In this document: one piece after another, positions 27,572 to 36,877 of the stretch
Numbering within the stretch: position 1 is the first letter of the stretch
Layout: the number at the start of each line of letters is the position of its first letter
IMG/VR virus record: IMGVR_UViG_3300038299_000353
Span: 19,211-83,210 of that record
Strand: one strand, 5' to 3'
Length of the DNA: 64,000 bases
Source: a virus
Notes under the pieces: model-generated
Database searches by the model: none
What the model was told of the DNA's origin: nothing
What the model saw: the letters and a program-made list of their open reading frames with translations, nothing else
Made by a program: the position numbers and the translations under genes

Positions 27572-30500
27572 ATGTCATTCTCAATTGGAACCCAGTCAGG
27601 AAACTTTTCTTATCAAGCCTTTGTACGGCCTCAAAGGGACGATCATATTTCATTTGGGTTTTCATTTATAAATACTGGAGATGGCTCTATTGAAGATAGG
27701 ATTGTTTTTAGTGGCGAAAGCGGAAAGCTTTATGATTCTGATAATAACTTTTTCTACTCTTACAAGAATCAAGATACTTTCTCCGTTTCTGGGAATAAAA
27801 TTGGGAATTATAATAATTATTTCGTTAATAATGTACTTATAAATTCTTACCATGAAAATGGCACTGGCTACATAAATAACTTTACTGAAAATGGAGTAGT
27901 TTCGGAACTTAGTTTAATGGGAGTAGAGCCAGTAATTAGTATTAGTGGAATATTCGAAAATAGTAATTTAACTGGAAGTTTAAAGGTTAGCAATAATTCT
28001 AGTGAGGGAATATCATTTAATATATTTTCTGGAAGATTTGAAGAATTATCTAACTTTTTCAATTTCAATACTGGACAAAATACTGGAATAATAGAGGGTC
28101 AATCTAGTAGAGACTTTTTAATTAATCAAATTTCAAATGTTACTACTGGAACTGGAGTACTGATACCAATATCTTTTGTTTCAGACTTTGGAACTTTTAC
28201 AAAAAGCGGCTTAATTAGTTTTACGAGGGAATACGAATACTTATTGAGTTTATTGGGACCAGACTTTTTGGATTCTACTGGAATATTTAATTATAATGTT
28301 TTATTTTCTGAAAGATACGGTCCAAATCTTACAGATGATCCATTCGGACTTCATTTTACATTTGGTAATATTAGTGGCTATAGTGGTTATGCTGACTATG
28401 ATATTAAAACTGGTAAAATAGCTGGGTCAATTCCAGGATTTGATATTTCTAGAAATATAATAGGCACTGGTAATTTAACTGGAATGATTGAGTCCAGCTT
28501 GGGCGGCGGGTATTTAACACTCTCTGGCTATAGCACTGGTCTTGAAATTAATTATACTGGCAATATACCATCTCAGATTTATACTGGAGAAACAGTATTT
28601 GCTACTGGAGAAATGTCGTATCCCTTTTTAACGTCCTCTAGTGGGATTGTAACTGGATTAGATATTGGATTCATAAGGAATGTTAGTGGAGGATATAACT
28701 TCACTGAAACTGGCGCTATTGCATTCACTGGTCAACAATCTCTATTTCCAAGTTTTACGACTGGAATCATACTTAGTGGAAATAATACTGACGGAGATCC
28801 GATAGTAACATCGAAAAATGACTCTCTTTGCTTTTCCTTCGACATTCAGTCGTTTACCGCTACATCAAATCAAACAAGAAATAAGGAATATGCCAGTAGA
28901 TTTAGCGGATTTGCAACTGGCGCATTTGATGGGATTGCGTATTACCCAGGAGATCAGGCTGGCTTAGATATAACCACTACTATTAGTGGATTTAAGGTTT
29001 CTGGAACTCCAGGGGCATTCATAGCGACTGGAACTGGGGTTTTTGACCTCATTGGAACCTTTCCGATGGACACTAAAGATTCCCAAGGAAATTTTGTTAA
29101 TAATGGCTGGACGATAGATCTATCTGACCGAATTTTAACTGGACTAGCAACTGGCTTATTACCAGAAGATCCAAATCTTACTGGATTGGTCGCACTTGGT
29201 ACTGGAGTAACTGGCGCTGGATCTAATCAAACTTCTAATGTTTATTATTCTAATATATTTAGCGGGTTTTCGAGTGGACTTTTTGATGGACAAATGAGAA
29301 TTCCTGCTGACCAAATTGGTTTAATTGGAACAAATATTATTAGCGGATTTAAGTTTTCTGGAACTCCAGGGGCATTCATAGCGACTGGAACTGGGGCTTT
29401 TGATATTACTGGAATCAATAGAATTGATATGAAGTATCCAATACCCGATTACAGTTTGTATGTTAGTACAGAGCTTACTGGACTTGCAACTGGAATTTTG
29501 ACGGAAGATCCAAATTTAACTGGAGCTATATTTAGTGGAATTGGAATAACTGGAATCGAATCTGTATTTACTACTGGAGTTTTGACGGGTAGCGGAATAA
29601 TTACTGGGCAAGCTTCTACATTAGCAAGTGGATTTACTGGAATAGATTTTACTTATAATTACATTGCAAAAGGTAATCTTGTGAGTGGAATGACTAATGA
29701 AATTACTAATGAAGTTACGGGCAAAAGATATGTTGCTACTGATTTGCCAATGCTAGGAAATTATGATTATTTGTTCCGATCTATTCGATTAGGCTTAGCT
29801 TTCAGCGAGAACTTTACTGTTCAAGCACAAGACATTTCTTCTGGATATGTTGATTTTACTGGTCAGTTTCAGTATTCAGGAACTGGCGCATATGTGCATC
29901 CTCAAGAAATTACTGGTATAGGATATACTGGACTTGGCCTCATAGGCTCAATTTCTGAACCAGTAAAAGATATAATTTTCAATGGGGAAAGTGGGGTAAC
30001 TGGTCGATCTCTAACAAACACTGGAGCGCTTATTGACGATAGCATTTCTTTGAATGGAAATTCCTACGGAATCCCCGTTTCCAGCGTTTATACAAGATAT
30101 AATCCCTTTGTTTTTAGTGGGAACAGTGGAATACTTCTATATTCTGATCACACCAACGAAAAAGCCCCTATATTAACATTTTCTGATAACGATGCAAGCA
30201 GGGGTTCATATATTCATAACCCAGTATGGCTCAATAGAAGATTGCTGAGTGGTACTTTCAATCTTGATCCGTCACCCATGAGAGTTGGCATAAGTCCCAA
30301 GTACTTTTTATCTGGAACTGGAGTTTACAAAAGCCAAAAAAGTAGAAGCTACAGAATTACTATTTATACTGGGAATAACTTTGTGGATATGGTCTATAAA
30401 GAAAGTGAAGTCTTAAGCCTTAATTCAAGTACTAATTTCAATCAGTATTTTAGATCTGAGTTTATATCCGAATACGATCCTTTTAATGTCTACTTTCTAA

Positions 30501-32824
30501 TAACTTCAAACACCGAAGATTTGGAACCTAGTGGGTTTAATTATTTCTCTTTTGAGGACACCGACAACAGCAAGAATCCACCTCAGTTCGGCCCTCGTCA
30601 GTTTAATACGTTCTTCGATAGCTCTGGGCAGGGATTTCGCAGCTTTTTAACAAATTACTCTTCACCGACTGATGCTAGCGGATATCTACTATCTGACGAT
30701 CAAATATATCCAACTGGGTCTACATCTAATAGGATCGCCATCGCTCTTCCAAACACCATTAGCGTTACAAGTGGCTTGAATGTATTTCAAACTGGGTTTA
30801 ATATGACTGGATATGCTGAAAATGTCAGCGTTGAGGGTACTGGAATGTCTGGAGTTGGCGGTACTATTGAAGCAACTGGTGAAAATGCTGGATTTTTATA
30901 TGCCCTTCAAGATAAAAATCTTTTTCCTAATACTTCATACCCCAATGAAATATTCACTCAAACGACTGGAAATTTTAATGGCGAGAAAAGTATAAATAAT
31001 TTTGAGATTCCTACTGGAATTTTTGTAGCTAATGAGGTTGGCTTTTTAAGAAAAAGAGTAGACTCTACCAACGTAAAAATCGACGGTTATACATTTGATT
31101 TTTATGAGCGAATACAGCGACTAAGAATAGGCTCTTATCAAAGTAGTATTGAAGAGATTAGCGGTATCATGAAAGCATATTGTGATAGAATTGGGTATAA
31201 TGTATATTTTGGAACTGGCAAAATAGGATTTACTTCTTATCCCGAATTAACTTACCCAGTCGGAGGTGCATTAGGTCTTGGTCTTGGCAGTAGCTCAAGT
31301 ACTGCTTATGCTCCTTGGAGTAAAGATAAGAAATATGCAGTCAGGCAAAGTGGAGGACTTTATACTTTAGTCGAAGGAGGGCGTGTAGACGGTATGCCAA
31401 CAGGGGGGTATCCTACCCAAGGATCAAATCTTCCATATTCAGGTATAATGTCTGGAAAAGTAGCTGCTGAAATTCCAATTACCTTTGCTACTGGATATTC
31501 GTTTTTCAATTCTGGAGTTAGTGGAAATATTTATAGTACAGCTTTTACTGGCATGGAAAATACTACTTCCAAATACTTTATAAGTTCATTAAGTCAAGGA
31601 GATATTTATATAAATCCCTTTACTTCTAGCGGAATAATACCCTCTACTGGATTTGGAACTGGAATAGACCAAATTACGGTACTTGCTGGACAGAAGTCTG
31701 GCGACTTTGTCCCGACCCTTTTAAATATGTTTCCTTTTTCTGGAACTGGAGTAAGGGCATTATCCAATAGCCCACCATTGGGTGGGGATAATGACCTTTA
31801 TGCGGATAACTATATATTTTCGGGCGTTCGTACTGGAATATCATTTGCTACTGGCGATGACAGTACTGGTTCTTTATATAGTATAGCTTATACGGGAATC
31901 CAAACTGGGCCTGCTAGATGGTATATAGATAATTTAGACTTCAATGGCGATATTGTAGACCTAGATGCTACAGTCACTGGCTATGTGCCAACCATAGCAA
32001 GTGGAACTGGAATAGACCCTATTACGATCCTTGCTGGACAGCAGTCTGGCGAATTCGACCAAGCCATTCTCAATATGCTTCCATTTAGTGGAGTGAATTT
32101 GCAGACATTAACCTATGACCAACCAGTAGGAGGGTTTGAGGATTCTTATGCAGATAATTTTATATATTCGGGAGTTAGAAAGGGAGTCAACTTTGCAACT
32201 GGGATATTAACTGGATCGTTCGATTATACTGGGATATTAAACTTCACTCAAAGAAACTTACAAAAAACGGGAGTCAAGATTGGAATTGGAGTAATATCTG
32301 GAAACATTACTGGAATAGTATATCCAGGAAGCGGAGAGTTTAATTTCTCTGGAATTCAAACTGGACTGCCGCAGTTTATAAATTCAGTAGTACCAACAGG
32401 ACAGGAGGTATTTTTACTATCTTCTGGAAATGTTCCTATAACTCCATTCACTGGAAACTTAAATAGCTCTTTTATTGGAACTGGATTTTATACTGATTTT
32501 GTTAATCCTGCTGACTTAGAATCTTTGAGTTACGGCTTCCCTATTCCAAATTATATAAAGACTTTTACTGGAGAGTATGAAATTCTTACTGGTATTAACA
32601 ATACTGGATTTGCTAAATGCACTGGTTTCTTTAATGTGCCTTCTATTAATCTAACTGGCTATTCAGGTTATGTTACTCTCACTGGAGATGATGACTTAAA
32701 TATCCAGATGGTAAAGAAGAAATACTTTGCTGATTCTGTAGATTTAAATATAATTAAATATAGTGGTATCGGTACTTTAGATACATCATACGATAACACA
32801 GGATCTTTAACTTTTATAGGATAA
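27572..32824 (+). CDS. Giant TG-repeat tail fibre-like protein
   Basis: A 1750-residue protein built from beta-prone strands separated by very frequent TG and SG turns, with almost no Cys. It contains near-identical internal repeats, such as SGTPGAFIATGTG at two places 119 residues apart and TGLATG, EDPNLTG blocks nearby, plus a second pair (GTGIDQITVLAGQKSGDF and GTGIDPITILAGQQSGEF) about 116 residues apart. This suits a long fibre or central tip protein. It follows the hub-like gene with 12 bp between, and a small gene follows at 32827. No enzymatic motif is visible. Confidence 0.6.
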   Translation: MSFSIGTQSGNFSYQAFVRPQRDDHISFGFSFINTGDGSIEDRIVFSGESGKLYDSDNNFFYSYKNQDTFSVSGNKIGNYNNYFVNNVLINSYHENGTGYINNFTENGVVSELSLMGVEPVISISGIFENSNLTGSLKVSNNSSEGISFNIFSGRFEELSNFFNFNTGQNTGIIEGQSSRDFLINQISNVTTGTGVLIPISFVSDFGTFTKSGLISFTREYEYLLSLLGPDFLDSTGIFNYNVLFSERYGPNLTDDPFGLHFTFGNISGYSGYADYDIKTGKIAGSIPGFDISRNIIGTGNLTGMIESSLGGGYLTLSGYSTGLEINYTGNIPSQIYTGETVFATGEMSYPFLTSSSGIVTGLDIGFIRNVSGGYNFTETGAIAFTGQQSLFPSFTTGIILSGNNTDGDPIVTSKNDSLCFSFDIQSFTATSNQTRNKEYASRFSGFATGAFDGIAYYPGDQAGLDITTTISGFKVSGTPGAFIATGTGVFDLIGTFPMDTKDSQGNFVNNGWTIDLSDRILTGLATGLLPEDPNLTGLVALGTGVTGAGSNQTSNVYYSNIFSGFSSGLFDGQMRIPADQIGLIGTNIISGFKFSGTPGAFIATGTGAFDITGINRIDMKYPIPDYSLYVSTELTGLATGILTEDPNLTGAIFSGIGITGIESVFTTGVLTGSGIITGQASTLASGFTGIDFTYNYIAKGNLVSGMTNEITNEVTGKRYVATDLPMLGNYDYLFRSIRLGLAFSENFTVQAQDISSGYVDFTGQFQYSGTGAYVHPQEITGIGYTGLGLIGSISEPVKDIIFNGESGVTGRSLTNTGALIDDSISLNGNSYGIPVSSVYTRYNPFVFSGNSGILLYSDHTNEKAPILTFSDNDASRGSYIHNPVWLNRRLLSGTFNLDPSPMRVGISPKYFLSGTGVYKSQKSRSYRITIYTGNNFVDMVYKESEVLSLNSSTNFNQYFRSEFISEYDPFNVYFLITSNTEDLEPSGFNYFSFEDTDNSKNPPQFGPRQFNTFFDSSGQGFRSFLTNYSSPTDASGYLLSDDQIYPTGSTSNRIAIALPNTISVTSGLNVFQTGFNMTGYAENVSVEGTGMSGVGGTIEATGENAGFLYALQDKNLFPNTSYPNEIFTQTTGNFNGEKSINNFEIPTGIFVANEVGFLRKRVDSTNVKIDGYTFDFYERIQRLRIGSYQSSIEEISGIMKAYCDRIGYNVYFGTGKIGFTSYPELTYPVGGALGLGLGSSSSTAYAPWSKDKKYAVRQSGGLYTLVEGGRVDGMPTGGYPTQGSNLPYSGIMSGKVAAEIPITFATGYSFFNSGVSGNIYSTAFTGMENTTSKYFISSLSQGDIYINPFTSSGIIPSTGFGTGIDQITVLAGQKSGDFVPTLLNMFPFSGTGVRALSNSPPLGGDNDLYADNYIFSGVRTGISFATGDDSTGSLYSIAYTGIQTGPARWYIDNLDFNGDIVDLDATVTGYVPTIASGTGIDPITILAGQQSGEFDQAILNMLPFSGVNLQTLTYDQPVGGFEDSYADNFIYSGVRKGVNFATGILTGSFDYTGILNFTQRNLQKTGVKIGIGVISGNITGIVYPGSGEFNFSGIQTGLPQFINSVVPTGQEVFLLSSGNVPITPFTGNLNSSFIGTGFYTDFVNPADLESLSYGFPIPNYIKTFTGEYEILTGINNTGFAKCTGFFNVPSINLTGYSGYVTLTGDDDLNIQMVKKKYFADSVDLNIIKYSGIGTLDTSYDNTGSLTFIG
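28983..29046 (+). repeat. Direct repeat in giant fibre gene, copy 1
   Basis: A 64 bp stretch encoding the SGTPGAFIATGTG motif. It differs from copy 2 at only about three positions. Confidence 0.85.
29340..29403 (+). repeat. Direct repeat in giant fibre gene, copy 2
   Basis: The second copy lies 357 bp after copy 1 (119 codons), in frame. High DNA identity in an otherwise diverged protein points to recent duplication or gene conversion. Confidence 0.85.
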
Positions 32825-32826
32825 TT

Positions 32827-33174
32827 ATGGCAATAAATAATACAAGTTTAGCAGCATCGTTTATAGAATACGACGTAGATGGAGAAAACCAAGATGGACA
32901 TTTAAACTACTCGATTTCCCCATTAACATCTAGCGAAAAACCAACTCTTAGTATGGACGACGAGAAGAAGTTTAATACGTTTAGAATTCAAGCAGGTTCG
33001 GACAATGGATCAAAGATGTTTAATATAGACATGAATCTAGAAGATTTAAAAGCTGTTGCAGATGCGGCGGATAAGGATATAGAGATGAAATTTAGAACAT
33101 TGAAAGTATGCAATAATGGGTCAGAGGCTAACATAGTGGTCCTTTGCAGCCAAGCTTTTAGAGTAGACCCCTAG
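32827..33174 (+). CDS. Small tail-module protein
   Basis: A 115-residue acidic protein two bases after the giant fibre gene, with a short helix (LEDLKAVADAADKDIEMKF) and beta-prone flanks. It contains two Cys near the end (VCNNG and VLCSQ). It may be a chaperone or a cap for the fibre, but no family is recognised. It is in the same tight operon as the Cys-rich gene that follows. Confidence 0.6.
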   Translation: MAINNTSLAASFIEYDVDGENQDGHLNYSISPLTSSEKPTLSMDDEKKFNTFRIQAGSDNGSKMFNIDMNLEDLKAVADAADKDIEMKFRTLKVCNNGSEANIVVLCSQAFRVDP

Positions 33175-33182
33175 TATACAAT

Positions 33183-35432
33183 ATGGCTGACGAAGACGTA
33201 TACTTTAGAATTCGTGGAAACCCAATAGTCCTTGGGCAGTCCACTAACTCAGGTGGTGACAAATCTGAGAAAGAGGAAAAGTCTAGAACCGTTCGAGTAA
33301 ATGTTCTTATTGGAGACACTATGTCTTTTACTTTCGATACGCTTGATAGCGTTGCCAATAATGGACTTCAGGGAAATTTTCAATTAGATGCTGGTAGAAG
33401 TGGAATTGAATTTTACGACCAAGAGGAAGATCAAGTAATAAGCAGCTTTAAGCTTCCAAAGGAGCCTACTGAACAAGATGCAGAAGGTAATAGTACTAGG
33501 TATTTTGAAAATAAAACTCTCTTGGTAAGAGCAGTAGAAGGTTTAGATCTTGATGGCGCAGTAACGGTAACGGTTCAATTTAACGGAACTGTAGAAACTC
33601 TTAACTCTGGGTTTGATTTTTATACTCTTGATGAGTGTTGCGATTGCGCTCTTCTTCCGAGTATAGATTCTAGAGGTTGCACCGTTTATTGCGAATGTCC
33701 GAAACCTGCTGAATGTGACGACGACGTAGAATGCGATTGCAATAGTATTTGTGATTCATCTGCCCCTATATGGCAAAATGACGCTTATACAAATGGAGAA
33801 GGGGAGTGTACCCAAGGCTGTGAAGATAATAGCGATTGCTGTACGGATGACGAAAATGATTTTAGGTGTGTAGAAGGAAAATGCGAAATAGCTACCGAAT
33901 GCCCATGCCCACCAGGGCAAAAATGTGTAGATCGAAAGTGTGAGGATGATCCTGATAATCCTAACCCTGACCCTGACCCTGACCCTGACCCTGACCCTGA
34001 TCCTCCTGGTATTGGACAAGTATACATGATGGTTCAAAAGGTAAGGGTAGAGCTTAACAAGGTTAAATATGGTTGGGATCAAATCGGACAGGTTGCAGGT
34101 GAAGTTTTTTATAAGAACTTTACAGATCAGACTATCATGTTTAGGCGATACAGAACCATTGACGTTGATGAGGGTTGTGCAAATTTTGAGGGATATTGGT
34201 ATAGTGAGTACGGAAGGGAGGATGGTGATAGAGGACCCTGTGGAATTAATAATAGTGATCCCGATGGAAACCCAGTAAATGGAGATGGATCATTTGCCAG
34301 GGCATTTGTACAGCTTGAGGGTACTAATTATAGACCTCCAGATGAATTAATATACGACCAGGGTATTTTCGATACTCCTTATAGGAGCGCCCGTTTAAAG
34401 ACTATTATAAGAGGCGCGACTCTCCAGTCTTCATTTGACACTTATAAGGGCTTTCCAAAAAATGGAGTTTTAAAAACAGTAACTTTTAATGAAGATGGGT
34501 CTAGATCGACTGACGTTAAAAGAGGGGAAAATGTAAATTCTGACGCAGGCTCTAGCTTTGCGACAAATGGTTTTGAGGAGAAGATTCAATACTATTTTGT
34601 AAAGGCTATAGAAACTAGTACTTCTAGTTCATCGAGTTTTGTGACAGCAGACGAAAGGGGTGACGATCTTAGTATTAGTCAAACCACTTCCACTGACCAA
34701 ATCACTATATCTGAAAAAGATACTTATGTAGATGGAAGAACTTCAAATGAAAATTTTGTTGGTACTACGCCCTCTCAGACAACTATACCTTGGTCTAGCG
34801 TACCCTATGATACTAGAATTGTAAATGTAGACGGAGTGAGTCCTAATGGAACTATATATCCTATTCAACTTCAACAGAAGATAGTCGTGACTGATGTGTA
34901 TACAACTAGTTTGTATGATGAAGCAACCGACGTATACATAAGTGGTCCTGGCAGCATAGCAACATTCGAGACGCCTGATGCTATATTTGACCAGAACCCA
35001 GATGATGTAGCAGGTTACTGTGAGACTTGGGAAGACTGCAATACAGGTCAGGACTGTAGAAATAATAAGTGCGTTACAACTTTAACGCAACCATGTAATA
35101 ACAATTCCGATTGCCCAGAAGGGCAGAGTTGCGATAGCGGAAAATGTAGGGGATCGCTTGACGTAGACTGTGACGATCCTTCGGACTGCCCTACAGGGAG
35201 CCAATGCATAGATGGAAAATGCAATACGAATAATCCAGATGGTCCAGATGGTCCAGATGGTCCAGACGGTCCACCACCAGTCGAACCTCCTGTTGATCCT
35301 AATGATCCTGACGATCCTCGTAACTGTGACGGACCGTGTCCAAATGGACAGATATGTGTAGATGGTTCCTGTGTGGATGATTGCCCAGAAGCACAGCCAC
35401 CATTACCAAATTCAGTAATAGTAATACAATGA
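33183..35432 (+). CDS. Cysteine-rich virion-module protein
   Basis: A 749-residue protein with an N-terminal beta-prone part (1-150), a dense Cys block at 152-253 (20 Cys), a (DP)n spacer at 259-274, a middle of Tyr/Ser-rich beta structure, and a second Cys block from about 612 to 735 (17 Cys). The second block shows repeated four-Cys modules spaced C-x5-C-x5-C-x4-C, for example CNNNSDCPEGQSCDSGKC, with PDG repeats between them. Such modules usually fold by disulfides in secreted or surface proteins. A phage protein of this kind would need an oxidising place to fold, such as the released virion. The gene is in the tail and fibre operon; its stop overlaps the next start (ATGA). It is a fibre, stalk or adhesin candidate. 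Confidence 0.6.
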   Translation: MADEDVYFRIRGNPIVLGQSTNSGGDKSEKEEKSRTVRVNVLIGDTMSFTFDTLDSVANNGLQGNFQLDAGRSGIEFYDQEEDQVISSFKLPKEPTEQDAEGNSTRYFENKTLLVRAVEGLDLDGAVTVTVQFNGTVETLNSGFDFYTLDECCDCALLPSIDSRGCTVYCECPKPAECDDDVECDCNSICDSSAPIWQNDAYTNGEGECTQGCEDNSDCCTDDENDFRCVEGKCEIATECPCPPGQKCVDRKCEDDPDNPNPDPDPDPDPDPDPPGIGQVYMMVQKVRVELNKVKYGWDQIGQVAGEVFYKNFTDQTIMFRRYRTIDVDEGCANFEGYWYSEYGREDGDRGPCGINNSDPDGNPVNGDGSFARAFVQLEGTNYRPPDELIYDQGIFDTPYRSARLKTIIRGATLQSSFDTYKGFPKNGVLKTVTFNEDGSRSTDVKRGENVNSDAGSSFATNGFEEKIQYYFVKAIETSTSSSSSFVTADERGDDLSISQTTSTDQITISEKDTYVDGRTSNENFVGTTPSQTTIPWSSVPYDTRIVNVDGVSPNGTIYPIQLQQKIVVTDVYTTSLYDEATDVYISGPGSIATFETPDAIFDQNPDDVAGYCETWEDCNTGQDCRNNKCVTTLTQPCNNNSDCPEGQSCDSGKCRGSLDVDCDDPSDCPTGSQCIDGKCNTNNPDGPDGPDGPDGPPPVEPPVDPNDPDDPRNCDGPCPNGQICVDGSCVDDCPEAQPPLPNSVIVIQ
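33965..34000 (+). repeat. Six tandem hexamers (CCCTGA) encoding Asp-Pro
   Basis: Six perfect copies of a 6 bp unit, two codons each. Copy number change would alter spacer length but not reading frame, so it is a tunable linker rather than an on/off switch. Confidence 0.95.
35238..35273 (+). repeat. Four tandem 9-mers encoding Pro-Asp-Gly
   Basis: GATGGTCCA occurs four times (the last with one base change), coding a short collagen-like PDG run between Cys modules. Confidence 0.95.
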
Positions 35433-35791
35433 TTTGCGAAGAAAAAGAAACTATTTGTAATACCTGCCCGTTGAAAGCCAATAAAGTCTGCATCAAGTGG
35501 ACTAAGGTTTGTGTGGGTATGAGGTGTCCAATAAATGCATTTGAGGATAAAAGTGCCATAGGAAGGCTAGTGAACTGGTCGATAAAACCCGTGCAGAAGA
35601 TTGAAGTTGAGAAAGCTCCAGCGAATTTAGAAGATATATTCTTTGGAATAAAAAAAGGAAAACTTCCTGATAAGTACAAAGATTTGAAAATATCATATCT
35701 TAACGATAAAAACAATTTGGGCAAAGGCTGCTCACAGTGCAAGCTTAACGGATTGATAAGCCAATACAAAAAAAAGATAGCAAGTATTTAG
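35429..35791 (+). CDS. Small Cys-rich protein, last gene of late block
   Basis: A 120-residue basic protein. The ATG at 35429 overlaps the previous stop (ATGA) and is preferred over an earlier ATG inside the upstream gene. Cys residues are paired (ICNTCPLKANKVCIKW and GKGCSQCKLN), suggesting zinc binding. A long Lys-rich middle and C-terminus follow. It is the last gene before a two-way terminator. The function is unknown; it may help assemble or modify the Cys-rich protein upstream, but that is only neighbourhood reasoning. Confidence 0.65.
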   Translation: MICEEKETICNTCPLKANKVCIKWTKVCVGMRCPINAFEDKSAIGRLVNWSIKPVQKIEVEKAPANLEDIFFGIKKGKLPDKYKDLKISYLNDKNNLGKGCSQCKLNGLISQYKKKIASI

Positions 35792-35802
35792 CTTGCTATC
35801 TT
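35774..35802. terminator. Bidirectional terminator between the two gene arms
   Basis: AAGATAGCAAG (35774-35784) pairs with CTTGCTATCTT (35792-35802) around a 7-base loop. T-rich DNA follows on the plus side and an A run precedes on the minus side, so it can stop both converging transcripts. Confidence 0.9.
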
Positions 35803-35829
35803 TTGGTTATTTTTATATTTTTTTTAAAA

Positions 35830-36171
35830 TTATTGCATCAACTTTTTAAGTGTTGCAAATAACAATATTTGCAAGAAGTATATATAGGGCAAGTACATTG
35901 CACTGCCTCCTATAAGGGTGAGTACTACTGATATCCAAAAGCCTATGCAGATGGGACACATTAGTAATGAGGCAATACTGAAATCCGTCTTAAGAATCTT
36001 AAAATCAAACTTCATTGCTATAAACTCATTGATATTTGAGCTATCCAGATCTGTTTTAAATAAAGTATTAATAAAATGGATTTTAAAGTCGCTTAAAAAC
36101 CAAATAGTAAGAACTAAGCATCCTGATATGGATAAGTAGACAATTAGGGGGAAATTACAAATAGTATTCAT
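35830..36171 (-). CDS. Small membrane protein with CPxCxGFW motif
   Basis: A 113-residue protein with an N-terminal hydrophobic helix (about 7-27) and a C-terminal hydrophobic half (about 68-105). The second begins with a CPICIGFW motif, a short Cys motif seen in some small phage and bacterial membrane proteins (DUF1360-like), though the match is not certain. It is the last gene of the minus-strand block. Its function is unknown. Confidence 0.6.
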   Translation of the reverse strand: MNTICNFPLIVYLSISGCLVLTIWFLSDFKIHFINTLFKTDLDSSNINEFIAMKFDFKILKTDFSIASLLMCPICIGFWISVVLTLIGGSAMYLPYIYFLQILLFATLKKLMQ

Positions 36172-36174
36172 ATT

Positions 36175-36876
36175 TTATTGATTTAGTCTTTTAATTTTAG
36201 AAATAAGCTCAGTTGCTTTTACCTTCTTTACGCTTTCCCAATCTCCATACTCAGCCCATTCGTCATATTCGCTTGGCTTAATCCAGGCTTCTTTTGGATG
36301 AGACTTAACTCTGTCCCTAAGAAACTGCTTGAATTCATCGAAGGATGTAATGGACAGCTTCTCCTTGGAGGCCTTTCTCAAGGTGAAGATTGGGCCAGTA
36401 GGAGCGCCAATAGAAAGAGTCGATGTATCATTCTCTTTTGGAATCTCCCCAATTTCATCAGCTCCAAGCATCGAGATGTTGAAATATGCTTTTACGGCTC
36501 TGACAAAAGAACGATTTTCTGCAATAGGACCTAAGTAATATTTTGCAAAAGAATTTGTATTGCAATAGTGAGCATCACCAATTCCGCTAGTAACTTTTCC
36601 ACTTGACCACTTGATCTTACAGCATAGTCCAGTGTAGGATTCATGAGATTGACCAATGGGTTCATAGTCAATTGACTCAAAGCCCTCTTCGTGCAAAATA
36701 TCTTTGAAGAATTGCAGGAGAATGATTTTAAACTTTTCGTCAACAGACTCTAAAACTTCCTTTTCCTTTTTCTTGGAAATTTTTTCGCTGTCTATTTTAC
36801 CATAGCTCTTGGCCATTTGTTTATTCAGAACCAAAAACTCTGGATTATCTTCTAAGTGTTTTTTCCAATCAATCAT
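36175..36876 (-). CDS. Possible Rad52-like single-strand annealing protein
   Basis: A 233-residue protein. Its middle (GDAHYCNTNSFAKYYLGPIA, then ENRSFVRAVKAYFNISMLGADEIGE) resembles the ENR..VRA region of Rad52/Redbeta-like annealing proteins, which pair ssDNA during phage recombination. The N-terminus is helical and charged; the C-terminus is Lys-rich with Trp. It lies on the strand that carries recombinase and SSB genes. Without a structure search this remains a suggestion; a transcription or replication factor is possible. Confidence 0.4.
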   Translation of the reverse strand: MIDWKKHLEDNPEFLVLNKQMAKSYGKIDSEKISKKKEKEVLESVDEKFKIILLQFFKDILHEEGFESIDYEPIGQSHESYTGLCCKIKWSSGKVTSGIGDAHYCNTNSFAKYYLGPIAENRSFVRAVKAYFNISMLGADEIGEIPKENDTSTLSIGAPTGPIFTLRKASKEKLSITSFDEFKQFLRDRVKSHPKEAWIKPSEYDEWAEYGDWESVKKVKATELISKIKRLNQ

Positions 36877-36877
36877 A

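Noticed and set aside
33965-34000. Hexamer repeat as an on/off phase switch
   Set aside because: The unit is six bases, so slippage keeps the frame; only spacer length changes.
33756-34082. Minus-strand frame with alternating Val-Arg repeats
   Set aside because: It only reflects the CCCTGA tandem repeat read backwards; the Asp-Pro reading on the plus strand is part of an intact gene.
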